Below, one piece after another: positions 23,867 through 35,172 of a stretch of 64,000 bases of DNA. The translations under genes were made by a program, and so were the position numbers. The number at the start of each line of letters is the position of its first letter. The first letter of the stretch is position 1. The DNA comes from Lateolabrax maculatus (lineage: Eukaryota > Chordata > Actinopteri > Acropomatiformes > Lateolabracidae). The notes beneath the pieces are model-generated. The model saw only the letters and a program-made list of their open reading frames with translations. It ran no database searches and had not been told where the DNA came from. Where the stretch lies: contig CM062202.1 of the NCBI GenBank assembly GCA_031216445.1, positions 21,685,001 to 21,749,000 of the forward strand. Reading direction: 5' to 3'.

Positions 23867-25285
23867 GTCAGCTTCTACCACCCCCTGCCAGCAGCTGTCA
23901 CTCATCAGCGCTGGGTGCCAGAGAGGACCAGAGCCAGTCTGCTCTCACTCCCCCATTGTTTGCTTTGCTCAAATCATCCAAGCAGTGATGTAAATCATGT
24001 GTTTACTATGCCACAGAAACAGAGGGGGCTTTCCTTTATGCTGTGTTACACCTAATAAGCCCAATGGAGATGGAAATAACAAATCTTGAAAATCTGAGCG
24101 CTTAGTCACAAGCTTAATCACTTGCTCGCTCGCTGTTTGGCATCACATGTTTGACAGATTTGATAATATTTACGTTTTTCTTAAATTACATCCCTATTGT
24201 CATGCTACAGTTAGTAGGCCTCAGATTACGCTGTATTACTACAACTGCTTATGCTTATGCAATCACATACAGCTCCTCTAAGTATGTGATGGTGATGGTG
24301 CATTATGACTTGCGACAGCATACACATGTATGTAATCATATACAGCCCTAATCACCTCTGCTGGCTTTACATGTGACTCCTGTGCTAAACCACTGTGGAT
24401 TACAACAGTAGGTATCCATTCCCCTGCACCATCTTTGTAATATCAGCTCTGGTTATGAAGAGCAGTTTGAGCCTCTTAACACATGAATAACTTAGTGGCA
24501 GAGAAAATGCAAATTTCTGACTCCCAAATAGGACAGCTTTATTGTAAATTCCCCTGCTGGGACTCACCCGGGACAGTTAGCAGTGGGTGGTCTCATGTCA
24601 AATTTACTGTGGTGCAGCTACAATATTTCTGCTCATCTAGCGCCCCCCTGTGTAGAAAGGGGGCATCACAGCACGGAACCACCAACATATTTTAAGCCAC
24701 TAGAACTGGAAAAGATCCCACAGGATTTGCTCCAGTCTATACTCTTATATTCTTGCAAGGTCTTTGTTTATCTGTGCATGTCTGACGGCTTGCAGTGGTA
24801 CCTGTAACCTTTACAGACTGCTAAATGGCTCCTGTGCAAAGTTGACTCAATGCATAATATTGCGTGACAAACACTGTTTCACACTGATGGAGCCTGTCCT
24901 AATAAACACATTATGGCTCAGTAAGCTCAATATATTAAACTAATAACCAATACTAAGAGTGGCTTATTTTGTTGTAATTTCAATTACCATGACTGAACTT
25001 CAATAATAATTCCAACTACATCGCAACATTATCCATACTAATCTTGTCAACAGGATTCAAACCAAGCAATAATTACACTAATAGACCTTTTTCACAGCAG
25101 GCATTTTAGTTACACTACCATTACCAGCACACAGAAACTGAAACAGCTAAATAGAATTCAGCCATCATTCATTTTATTATTCTGTCAGCTCTTCAATTTA
25201 GATTTTTGCTATTGATATAATTCTTCCTATTTGTGTTATTGTTTTATTGTTTAAGATTAATTTTTGTTGTTTATAATCCTCTTTT

Positions 25286-25346
25286 GTGAAGCACTTTAGG
25301 CTGCATCTCAGCATGAAAGGTGCTATAAAAATAAAGTTATTATAAG
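25286..25346 (+). mobile_element. Retroelement-like 3' tail fragment
   Basis: The segment has a GAAGCACTTTAGG motif, then AAAGGTGCTATAAAAATAAAG and an AT-rich end. It resembles the 3' ends that I recall for abundant teleost non-LTR elements (AGCACTTTG...GTGCTATATAAATAAA). The family is not identified. Confidence 0.4.
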
Positions 25347-27359
25347 TATTAATGCATAAAGGGAAATAATGTTATATATGTAAATATTCCATGCATTATA
25401 ATACTGTCATGCATTTTATAATCATGAAAGAATTTAAGAGGGAAGACTAAGTATAACTATGGGAAAATACTACGAAACCATGAATACAACAACCTACTGT
25501 ATGTATATAATGTTATTAATATAATATGAAAACCGACAAGCTCTCCAAAGGCACAACTTAATAATATTTTATAAATATAAATATTACAATATCTGACTGC
25601 AAACTGTGACTTGCAGCATCTCTCTACACTACACTAAAAGAGTTGTTATAACCATAAAATGAGATCAACATGACAAAACCTTCGCTCAGGACTGTGGCAG
25701 ATAGTGAGCACATAACAATCACACCACGTGCTGGTTTCCACCTGTTCCAGCCTGGTGGCTTTCTCATCACTGAAGTTGTCTTGTTCAAACTCGTGCCTCA
25801 TGATGTTTCCACAGAGGTTTGGAGGACCACACGCACAGTAATAACTGTGCAGACACACATGGGGCAGTGTGATTTATCTGTAGCAGCACCAGAGTCTCTC
25901 AGTAAAAACCTCTGCCTGTCCACACCAGCAACAACCTCTCTACCGAACTTTAGTACGTGCGCTCTTTCTACAACAACAGTTTCACACTAAATCAGTTTTA
26001 CAGCATGGTGACTTTAAAGTGTGGGGGAATGAGCACTGAGCAGCTCAAAGCCAACAACCAATAAACGGAGGTTATATTTTCAGGACCGCAATTTTGTGTC
26101 ATATCAACATTTAAAGTTTTGTACTGTGTTGTGTGCTATATCATAAAACATTGTCTATATACAGATATGCCAGGCCCCCCTATGTTGCCTCCACACTGAC
26201 ACTATGTTGCCTGTGAGGCTAAAGTTAATTTAGGCTTGCATAATTGGTTTGTGAAGGAAATGAGCACCGCTTCATGGATATTAGTCAGCGATCCATTAGA
26301 GCACTGCACATTAGGGACCATGAACTTCAGATAACCTTGAACTGGAGGCTGTAAGACAGATAGAGAGAAGGAAATGATATGGAAACATCTGGATGTACCT
26401 GTCACCTGCTATAAACAGCAGCCTTACTGCTGATTCTCTGGCTGAATTACTCTGAGAATTACTTAATGGACTAGAGATTATCAATAAATGAAGATGAGAT
26501 GCAAGTGACAGTTTTTTTTTTTTTAGGAAAGAAGCCATCATTTGATAATAGAAAAACGCTCACACGCCTACAGCTACACCTCCCTCGGCTTGAACATAAG
26601 CTCATCTGTGTGGTTTGACACATGAATAGGCCACACGGAGCCTGACTGAAGAGGCACATAGGGTCTTCATACCAGTAGAAAGAAAATATCTAAATAAAAT
26701 ATATATTACTCCACCAAGTACAATTTGGATAAAACAATATCATCTCTGATTATATAACAATGATAGGAATATAGTTACTGATACTTCAAATAGAAAAGAG
26801 AGCCAATATCAAGCTTTTATATAAAAACGAGAATGATTTTTGATTAAACATAAACAACTTATTACAGTACAGTATTCCCAAATTCTGCATAGAAAGCTAA
26901 ATAACTCCCTGCCGTTAATCAGTTGCAAGAAAAGCAAAACAGAGGTATTTTTGATTAGGACACATACAGCAGAAGACAAGCAACTTTTTCTTTTACACTC
27001 CTGCTCTAAATATACACAAGTTAGATAAGTATATTTCTCAAAATGGGCAAAAAAAATCAATAAAAAAATCTATTAATTAAGCTGTGAAGAAGAAGCCTGT
27101 GTCCTGCTGGGTGGGAAACAAGAAACACAAATATCTGCAGATTTCAACCTCACCATCAGATGTTTTGATTATTTAGCAGGATCATTCTATCATTCATTCT
27201 TTTTTATTGGCACAATGTCTTTGTGTGGTCCCCTAATTACTTTTGCAACAATGTTTAATACAATTCATGCAAATAAAGCAGTTTAGAAAGACAGAGAGAG
27301 AGAAAGGCATGAAGTGACTGAATGCACCTGTAGAGACACAACATGTTTTCTTTTTTTTC

Positions 27360-27365
27360 TTTATT
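27360..27365 (-). terminator. Candidate polyadenylation signal of the zfyve1-like gene
   Basis: Minus-strand AATAAA with a GU-rich stretch (TGTTGTGTCT) about 20 nt beyond. It would give a 1.4 kb 3' UTR. It is the nearest canonical hexamer I noticed below the stop at 28752, and is weakly supported. Confidence 0.3.
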
Positions 27366-28751
27366 TGGACGAGCCTGATTTGTAAAAGTAAATAAAATCA
27401 AGATTGTCAATTGCTAGATTTCACTGGAAAACATTTTTAAAACTGAATTGATTATTTCTAGACAGAGAGAAAAATGGCATTAATGCATCCAGTATGTTAC
27501 ACAGAGAAACTATTTTCCATCAACATGTATTTAAGTTGAGTTAAGGGATCTGAGTTCCTCAATTATCCAGTTTGGTGCAGGTGTATTCATTAAATTCAGA
27601 AAGCTTTCTGTAGCATCAGTAGCTCAAGGGAGTGCCGACTGTTTATAATGACCTCAGAAAGGTAAATCCACACCAGTATACATGTATTTCAATACATTGG
27701 AATGTCTATAATGTGTTGTGCTACAGATTTTCTTATCCTATTAATTTCACCATATTGCAGATACAACCATAAGAGTTAGATAAGAGGCTGTAAATTACAT
27801 TGCTCTGTAATTAGGCACAGAAAATCTCATTTCTCCATTCTGCACACACAGTATGGATGAATCCCCAAAAGCATACCCTAGCGGTTATAGAAATGGGAAT
27901 CAAGATTCCCATGAAGGCACAAACTGTTGTAGCTCGTGTTTCTCCATCTTGCATCTCTTCCTGCCCAGATCAGTGCACGCACACAAAATGTCAATTTGTG
28001 TCTGAACTGCTTCGTGTTTCCCCCCATCCATAATTTTCCTACCCGAGAGAGAGAAATGTTCAGAGGAAGATCGTGAGGAGGAATAATAACCAACATCACC
28101 TCACACAATCTTTGCAGAGACAATGCAAGTTGTTGAGATGGCTCGATTTTCTTTTTAAACTGAGAAAAAAAATCCCTCTTGTTTTTTTCCTGTCTTTTTT
28201 TAGCGAACAGATTGTTCAAACTGAGACTGAATGGGCAGCGTGCTGCGGGGCTGTGCAAACACAAATGAATGAACAATGAAAATTACACTTGAGTGCTGTT
28301 AAGAATACGAGCTCTTCTGTTCTAATGAGAATTGAAAGCAGCTGTATGTCTTCATTTTCAAAATGTCCACAAGTCAGTTAAAATCACATAACCAGGTTTC
28401 CGTTTGTCCAGTAGGTTTTATAGCAGTTTGACTGGTCCAGTGGGGCTGTAGTACATTTTAGCTCATAACTGCTGCAGAATCAGTTGGTCAAGGAAGGCAG
28501 ATGAGATGGAAAGCTGCGTCAAAGTCAGCACTGATAAAACACCAGACAATGACCATTTTAAGCTTTAAAACATCCTGCCTTTTCACGCAAAGCCAAGGCT
28601 GATTCAAGTTCTGTTCAGTTTGGTGCTGTATAATCAATCCTCCTCGTTATCCTGGAGCAGTGCCAGGATTCACAGTGTTTTTGTGGATCATCTGAGGAAG
28701 ACTGAGTGCACTTTGAGAAGTTCTCCTGGTTAAAAAAAAAAAGAGAAAAGC

Positions 28752-28984
28752 TCACAGACTATCTTTACGAGCGTGGCAGCTGTCACACACTCTGACAGGG
28801 TGGTCCCAGCCTCGGGACGGCACGGGCCTGATGTTTGTGGAGCAGGGACCGCACACACCCTGTCCACAGGCCCTGCAGTGGTGCTTGGACATTGCCGGAG
28901 TAAAGGTTTTAGAGCACTGGTGGCACTGGGTTATGTCTTGGTCTGGCACCCAGTAGTCTGGCCGAGCAACATCTTTCACGAAAC
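28752..28984 (-). CDS. zfyve1-like coding exon 12 (FYVE 2, stop)
   Basis: 233 nt including TGA. Encodes FVKDVARPDYWVPDQDITQC, SKHHCRACGQGVC, VPSRGWDHPVRVCDSC and a short tail ending KDSL. The finger has WVPD and SKHHCR intact; the GQGFC phenylalanine is Val here. Confidence 0.96.
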
Positions 28985-31139
28985 CTGAGGGGAGTGGACG
29001 AAACAGTAAATATTTAATTCAAGACTTTCAGAGTGGATTGTATATGATTTTTATAAGGGCATAAATATCCATAACTGAACAGAACATCCTGTGAAACTGC
29101 ATATTCTAATATACACTGGGGCTGGTCCAAATCACTTAATAGGATCCCAAGCTTCATTAATGTTTATGATGTGAATCTCTAAACAGCCATTAAATATCTC
29201 AGATGGATGATACTTTCTAGATCATTAGATGTTTATTTATGCCATACATTCCGTGTAGGTGAGCCATCAAATCAAAGTGGACAGCAGTTCAGTGCGTCCA
29301 CCTCATTTGTCAGAGTCAACTATTTATTGTTATCGACACAAATTGGTTGTCTTTTTTATAACTTATTTCAGCTGGTCATTACATTGGTGATACAACAGGC
29401 CAAATCACTCTTTTGCACTTTAAAATTGGTAATTAACATCATGTTCAACAAACATCTGACTGGTCAAGAGCCACCTGACCCAGAGATAATGTGCAACCAG
29501 CTGCATTGCACAGACAGAATGCGTGTTGGTAAAATGCAGCTGCACTCACAGAGAGGGTAGTCCACGGCTGTGGTGACCATGTCTAGTGTGGACTGGGCCA
29601 CCTCCGTCACTCTGCGAGCTATCAGACCACGAGGCTCCACCTTACATACTAAAGAAAAGAGGTGTGTGTGTTTGTGAGAAAGACAGAGAAAAACACACAG
29701 ATGTGAGCAGATTTTCATAAATACAATCTGCATTTAAATACAATAAATCTGTGTTTTTTTCCTTCACAACGGAGCAGTCTGGATTCTGCATCCCTGAAAT
29801 GTGACTATATGACTATGAATTAACACATTTTACTATAAAAAATAAAATAAAGCCATCATGTTTATGTTGAAAATCACTAATTGGTTGTATGGTTGTTAAT
29901 TGGTCTTACCCTGGCTGTTAGTGTCAGGTGGCCCTCCCTGTCGGTAGCAGGCCTTACACACCCTGACGGGGCCACTGCCCCAGCCTCTCTCTGGAACCGG
30001 CATCCTGTGGCTGGAGCAGGGATGGCAGAAACCCTCGCCGCATGATCGGCAGTGATGCTTCCTCTCCGCCTCCACGAACACCTTCTGACAGCCATGGCAG
30101 GCCTGACGGAGAGAGGACGATTCAATGATCCAAGGACAGACAGTGTTAACATTATTATCGCAGGCATTGAGTGAATAATATATTCAACATTGTTGAACGT
30201 CAGAGAGATATTTTCACATGTGGCATTGTGTATTGCAACTTGAATCCTTATAATCTGAATTGTTCTGCAGTGTCTGTTGTTTGTCTCAGCTTTAGCTCTT
30301 CATACTCACAGTGATCTCTGTGTTGGGTCTCCAGTATGGCGGTGCCACCTGGTCGGTGAGCCACGTAGTGACAGCTTTGGTGGGGCCGGTGCTGTACTCT
30401 GAGACTGACTGGATCATGAAGTTCATCCCATCCAGCACCCTCTGGGCAGCGTTCTGGTGGGTGGTCAGAAAGGTGTCCGACTAAGAGAAGAAAGAGGGAC
30501 AATTGAAGGAGAGGTGCACAGGGTTTTTCGTCGACAAAGTTAAGTGAGGGAGAGAGGGATGAGAGACAGATGAAGAAAATAAAATTGATCAGAAAAGGTT
30601 GATCAGTGAATCACTACGGTACCAATCAATAAATCCCTACTAAAGCTGTGATAAACGGTTCAAATGTATCACTAGGTGAAGCACACCAAACGTCATACAA
30701 GATCTTGTCATTTTAATGTCTTAATGGAAAATGTTATGCATATTGCACATTAAACTGTTGGAATGAAATGCTCAACATATGATCCACCAAGAAAATCAAA
30801 TGTCATGTAATCTCAGCTGGTCTAAAAGTTCTGGCCGAGGAATAGTTATGCAAGCTAACAATTCATCAATCATTCCGTCCCTCAGATGCCTAAACAGTAA
30901 TCTCAGTATCCATTACTTTTGCACTGAAACTATTAACTGGAGGAAGAGAAGAAGGGTAGAGCACTCACCCCCTCCCAGACATGCTTGACCTCAGATCGCA
31001 CCACGCCGCTCTCAGGGTCCTGGTTTCCCATCCAGTACTGTCTGCTGCGGTAGATTACACCACAGCTAGCACACTCCAACACATAGCTGAGAGGGAGGTG
31101 GGGAGTTAACATGAGATGACTGGATGAAAGGCAATGAAA

Positions 31140-31186
<47 letters not shown>

Positions 31187-34100
31187 TGTATTTACGTACC
31201 CTGACCAGGCATACTTGGCCAGTCCAATCCATGGGTTGTCAATGGAAGCTGACGTCTTGGGGATTACAATCACCTCTCTGCCTCCTTCATAGCACCTCTG
31301 GAGACATGAGACATAAAAGACAGAAAATAATATAGAAAATATATAAATTGTTCCAGTAAGTGTTTTTTTTATTTTTGTTTTTGAGAGACAGTATAAAAAA
31401 AATAATTACAAAAAGGTGCTACGGAGCGCGACACAGCATGAAACAACCTGTACAAAATCCAAACAGCTGAAACCACATAAACAAACATTTTATACTACAC
31501 TAGCTGAAGAGACTGGTGTCAGGTGTCAGTCTTACCTTACAGATAAGGACCTTGTTGTTGTACTGGTGTGCATACTGGCACAGTCCATCTGCCATGTGGG
31601 GGACCCTATCTTTCAGATGGTTCATTCCATTTTTACAGCGAATGCTGGAGGCAAGACAGAAAACCAAATGTTTCAGACCAACATGACAGACGTCAGAATC
31701 GACGATTTTGTAAAAAACTGACGTGTGTATAGTCCATTAAACCAGGGCTGAATCCTTTCAGAACCAGTGTTGTGATTTCACCAACTCACACTTAGCTTTA
31801 CATAAAGAAGAAGCACAAAAAGTACGGGATTACCATTTCTCCTTTCCAAAAATATGGAAAACATCAAGTTGTATGTGTCCCACTGTGCAGACAGTTAACA
31901 TCCACAAGAACAACAACAGATTTCTGCTTTAAGAGAATAAATTCCAACTCTGTGATTCAACCAGAGACAACTTAAAGAGTTATGTTTGTGTGTCTGTTTG
32001 TATTTCCATCTGGTAATAAAAGCCTTTAACTGCTGTATGAAGATTCTGAAGAGGAGGGATGTTCCCTTTCTGAAGTATTTTTAGTAAAAAGAGTTACATT
32101 TAGAACAACATTGAGAAATTAAAGCTCCCCACCGGACATTATGTTAGACATACAACAATTCTCAGCTTTAGATAACAATCTGTGTCTATTGGGAATACTG
32201 GAAGAAATGCTGTTAAACTAAACTGTGTCTGCAATTTTCTGAAAGGATGGAAACAATTACTGTAGAGATCTCTGAATCTCTGCTAATGCTAAGATTTGAC
32301 CATCAAGAACAGATTTCATCCATAACGGAGCACGGTTAGATGCCACTGACGCCAGAGTGGAAAATGCTTTTAGTCTGACATGTCTCCATGTCTTGAAGGC
32401 TGAATGAATGTTACTATTTTCTGAGAAACAGAGTAATGGAAAATAGACTGGTGTGAGGTGGGGTGTAGGGGACCGAGGGACCTCTCATTAAGCATCCGGC
32501 ATAGAAAAACTGAATTTGCAGTATAGTAATAAAGGTGTGATACAGTCATCCCTGACTTTCTTAATTATTCATAATAAAAGGTTGACATAACTGAGGTATA
32601 CATTTCAAGGCCCAATTCAATCCCTAGAATAGAGAAACGCTGAAGAAAATGAGTACCTACTCAAAAATGTTTGTAATGACTTACTTGCAGCTGAGGCAAA
32701 CAGCGGAGCAAGTGAAGTACTCATCTGGGAAGAAGGAGTAAAGGGTCATCTTGTCGTCTGACAGTTCCCCACAGAAACGCTCACTTAGGGCCTAAGGAAA
32801 CATAAAAAGGAAGGTGAAGAAGAACGTAGAGAGGAAATGTGGACAGACAACATAAGATAAGAGTCGGAACTAATTTGAACAAAGAATGGAACTGTCTTCA
32901 TCTTAAATCTGAAATTGTACTTGGTGTCTATTTAACATCAGAAGAAACTGGTCAAGCATTTACTTCAAGAGCGTGAAACACTATCCCGGGCTGGCGGGGC
33001 GAGCGTGTGTGAGTGTTCTTCACTTGCTGCCCAACGGCCTCCCGCAGCCTGTTGTAGTCAGTGGGAGGCGTGATGGTCTGGGTGCCTACATACTGCACTG
33101 AGTTGAAGGCCTCTGTCCCCAAGCCCAGGTCATGAAAACGCTTCTGGAGCAGCGTGTCGGCATGGCCGGGCACTTTAGAATCTACATGACGAAGGAAGGG
33201 CAAAGTTTTATTTGGACTTTAAGATCCACAGAAGAGATTAAAACCCATAAAAATACATCTAGTAAATGCGAATAATTATGCTTGTAAAACTGAGGTGTGT
33301 TTTCACGATCACATACAGTATCTGCATGCCATTTAGTATATTTCTCTCCCCTACCATGACCGAGCAACTGGGTGTGCGTTGTCTCCTGGAAGATGATAAC
33401 AGCAGGCCCAAGAGAAGAGAGGGGCACGTCCAGACCACAGCGGCTGGAGAGGGCCCTGAGCTCTGGGGTGAAGTGCTTCAGGTAGGCCCCCGAGGCACTG
33501 CTCAGGAACAGGAACATGTCGTTGTGGAGGCGCTCTGCCCGTGTACGATAGACTACTATATCAGACACTGCCAACACCTGAAAAGAAGGGAGTAGATATA
33601 TTCATACATATAGAGCTGACACAGAAGTAGCACCTATGACCATTAACAAGAAAACAGGACGCATAGAGAAATGGGATATAGATGTAAGTGTGCAAAGGTT
33701 TTCTGATGGATTCCCGGTTCCACACAGAAGCACACCTCTCACACCCGAGTGCTGATACTGCCAGCCCTGGAGCAACACTGAGCTGAAGCCAGGGCTCTGG
33801 AGATGCCAATTAGAATCAATTAAGAAATGTGTGGGGCCTGTAAATGATTACTAGCGACCTATCAAGTTGTCTGAGCAGAACACCCACTACCCACAACTGC
33901 AGTGCAGTGATCTGTACGTTGTGTTATGTGAAGACAAACTAGTATTAGTAATTCACTCTGTTATGGAAACGCATTCCAGGATTCAGCTTATTCCAACAAA
34001 ACCAAACAGGGGCCACTAAGATTACCTTTAGCAGCAGCCGCATCCTCTGGTTCTGATTGGCCGCAGCCCCTAACAGGCCTTCAGTATCCAGGGCGACCAG

Positions 34101-35113
34101 GCTGAGGTTGGGGTCGTACGCGGCCCACACTCCCACGGTACAGGAGCTGGGGGACTTGGAGGTGTAGAAGACACTCTCCCCACCGAACAGGATGTGGTTG
34201 AGGGTGTGGGACTTGCCATCGCCGGTGTTGCCAAAGATGGAGAGGACCTTGACTCCTGCCACGTCCCCGCAGCCGAGTCTGTCCACAAACTCGGACTCAT
34301 CGCGGACCTGCAGGGAGAGGAGGAAGAACACCAGGCGGAGAGGTGTTTACGGAGAGAGGAGGGACTGCTGGGCTGTCTTAACATGATATCATTACCTCCC
34401 CCGCTGACTTCATTGAATCAAGGGGAAAACCTTATTGAATTTGTGAGAACAATTCAGTCTGCGAAGACAAGGATACTTAACACCACAACAAAACAAGGAA
34501 CTGGGTTATTTATGTTCTATTATCTTTGAGGCTACTTACATTCAGTCCTGAATAAAATCTTTAAAACAAAGGCTGTATTTATTGACAACGTGCTGCTGAG
34601 TCTTCACAGCATTGTCTGTGCATCCAACCCAGACTAATCGGGCAAAAAGTAGGAAAATGATTATTTTCTCTGCACTTTGCACCGCTGAGACAACAACAGG
34701 ACGAGGCTGCCTCCCTGTGGGTCAGCTGTGCTGCGTGACTCACCGGGGACTTTCCCGACGAGAAACCCCAATGAAGCTTAAAGCCTCTCACTTCTTTTGA
34801 GGCACCGCGAGCAGAAACGTTTAGGCTAAACACGATGGACGTCACGGAGGGAAAAGCTGCTTATGTTTTTTACACGAATTGTCTCGGAGTGGAGGCGGTA
34901 AACGCCGTGGTGTTCAGCGGGCGGTCGGTGGCCTTCATCACAGAGTCTGGCTCGCCCCGCCGCTCGGCGTTAGCAGCCGAGGCTAGCGCACTTCACCTGC
35001 AGGTTTTCCTGCTCGTCCACCAGCAGGAAGCTCCGGACGCCGTCGGCTCGCTCCTCCGCCTTCCCCGGACCGATGCACACGCTCTCCATCTCCTTCATCA
35101 GCACTTCGGACAT
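28752..35113 (-). CDS. zfyve1-like, P-loop NTPase with tandem FYVE fingers (gene span, 12 coding exons)
   Basis: Exons from 5': 34997-35113, 34026-34307, 33355-33577, 32964-33181, 32685-32791, 31536-31644, 31200-31297, 30969-31086, 30310-30480, 29910-30102, 29550-29648, 28752-28984. They total 1968 nt, phase-consistent, 655 residues. It matches ZFYVE1/DFCP1 from its SFLLVDE segment to the C-terminus: Walker A GNTGDGKS (65-72), DTEG (113-116), CTVGVWAAYDP, Cys-rich middle, and two FYVE fingers with R/SKHHCR at 495-500 and 611-616 and VRVC each. ZFYVE1 binds PI3P and marks omegasomes and lipid-droplet contacts; that role here is inferred. The roughly 120-150 residue N-terminal zinc-finger part of human ZFYVE1 is absent. 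Flanking numbl and dpf1 suggest a duplicate of ZFYVE1 rather than the gene beside NUMB/DPF3. Confidence 0.9.
29550..29648 (-). CDS. zfyve1-like coding exon 11
   Basis: 99 nt, phase 1 in and out. Encodes VEPRGLIARRVTEVAQSTLD and VTTAVDYPL, the inter-FYVE linker corresponding to TLIARKVGEAVQNTL in human ZFYVE1. Confidence 0.92.
29910..30102 (-). CDS. zfyve1-like coding exon 10 (FYVE 1)
   Basis: 193 nt, phase 0 in and phase 1 out. Encodes CHGCQKVFVEAERKHHCRSC, GEGFCHPCS, PVPERGWG and PVRVCKACY, with all zinc-ligand cysteines and the RKHHCR phosphoinositide-binding motif (495-500) present. Confidence 0.96.
30310..30480 (-). CDS. zfyve1-like coding exon 9
   Basis: 171 nt, phase 0. Encodes NAAQRVLDGMNFMIQSVSEY, GPTKAVTTWLTDQVAPPYW and RPNTEIT, leading into the first FYVE finger. 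The WxxD-position motif reads WRPN (474-477), as in human ZFYVE1. Confidence 0.95.
30969..31086 (-). CDS. zfyve1-like coding exon 8
   Basis: 118 nt, phase 2 in and phase 0 out. Encodes YVLECASCGVIYRSRQYWMG and NQDPESGVVRSEVKHVWEG, one of the best conserved stretches with ZFYVE1. Confidence 0.95.
31087..31199 (-). repeat. Short zfyve1-like intron dominated by a (CA)n microsatellite
   Basis: The whole intron between exons 7 and 8 is 113 nt. About 44 nt of it (31142-31185) is pure GT on the plus strand, that is CA on the transcribed strand, beginning 14 nt inside the donor. Confidence 0.9.
31200..31297 (-). CDS. zfyve1-like coding exon 7
   Basis: 98 nt, phase 0 in and phase 2 out. Encodes RCYEGGREVIVIPKTSAS and NPWIGLAKYAWSG. 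It is followed by a 113-nt intron that is largely CA repeat on this strand. Confidence 0.93.
31536..31644 (-). CDS. zfyve1-like coding exon 6
   Basis: 109 nt, phase 2 in and phase 0 out. Encodes IRCKNGMNHLKDRVPHMADG and CQYAHQYNNKVLICK. The donor is an AAG|GTAAGA within a doubled GTAAG, so a 5-nt donor slip is conceivable. Confidence 0.93.
32685..32791 (-). CDS. zfyve1-like coding exon 5
   Basis: 107 nt, phase 0 in and phase 2 out. Encodes ALSERFCGELSDDKM and SFFPDEYFTCSAVCLSC; C308, C312 and C315 begin the Cys-rich middle region. Confidence 0.93.
32964..33181 (-). CDS. zfyve1-like coding exon 4
   Basis: 218 nt, phase 1 in and phase 0 out. Encodes SKVPGHADTLLQKRFHDLG through TRSPRQPGIVFHALE, matching the (S/T)RSPR(H/Q)PG block of ZFYVE1. 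Confidence 0.94.
33355..33577 (-). CDS. zfyve1-like coding exon 3
   Basis: 223 nt, phase 0 in and phase 1 out. Encodes VLAVSDIVVYRTRAERLHND and on to SSLGPAVIIFQETTHTQLLG, the second half of the NTPase-like domain. Acceptor TTTTCAG, donor GTAGGG. Confidence 0.95.
34026..34307 (-). CDS. zfyve1-like coding exon 2 (NTPase, Walker A)
   Basis: 94 codons, phase 0 at both ends. Contains FGNTGDGKSHTLNH (P-loop, residues 65-72) and VALDTEGLLGA (Walker-B-like, D113). Acceptor CTGCAG, donor GTAATC. Confidence 0.95.
34997..35113 (-). CDS. zfyve1-like coding exon 1
   Basis: 39 codons from MSEVLMKEMES to SFLLVDEQENLQ, with donor CAG|GTGAAG, phase 0. This ATG is chosen because the frame upstream has no ATG before an in-frame TGA at 35189-35191. 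The exon corresponds to the linker just before the NTPase domain of ZFYVE1, so the usual N-terminal zinc fingers are not encoded here. Confidence 0.88.
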
Positions 35114-35127
35114 CGCTGCGGGACCGC

Positions 35128-35172
35128 TCAGCACACATCCGCGACGGGGAAGGCAAAGCGAAAGTTCACCAT
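35128..35172 (-). other. Possible upstream ORF in the zfyve1-like 5' leader
   Basis: A 14-codon frame (MVNFRFAFPVADVC then TGA) starting 59 nt upstream of, and out of frame with, the MSEVL start. It matters only if transcription begins above 35172, which is not known. Confidence 0.3.

Larger units (their letters stand above)
19961..28751. other. Intergenic region between numbl and the zfyve1-like gene (includes the latter's 3' UTR)
   Basis: No supported coding gene. Open frames here are short, have no family resemblance, and several are CA/GT repeat translations. Contents: a tRNA-derived SINE head (20651-20700), microsatellites (22420-22445, 22961-22983, 23472-23515, 23797-23864), an AT-rich repeat tail near 25286-25346, and at the right edge the presumed 3' UTR of the minus-strand gene. 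numbl and the zfyve1-like gene are convergent across this region. Confidence 0.6.
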
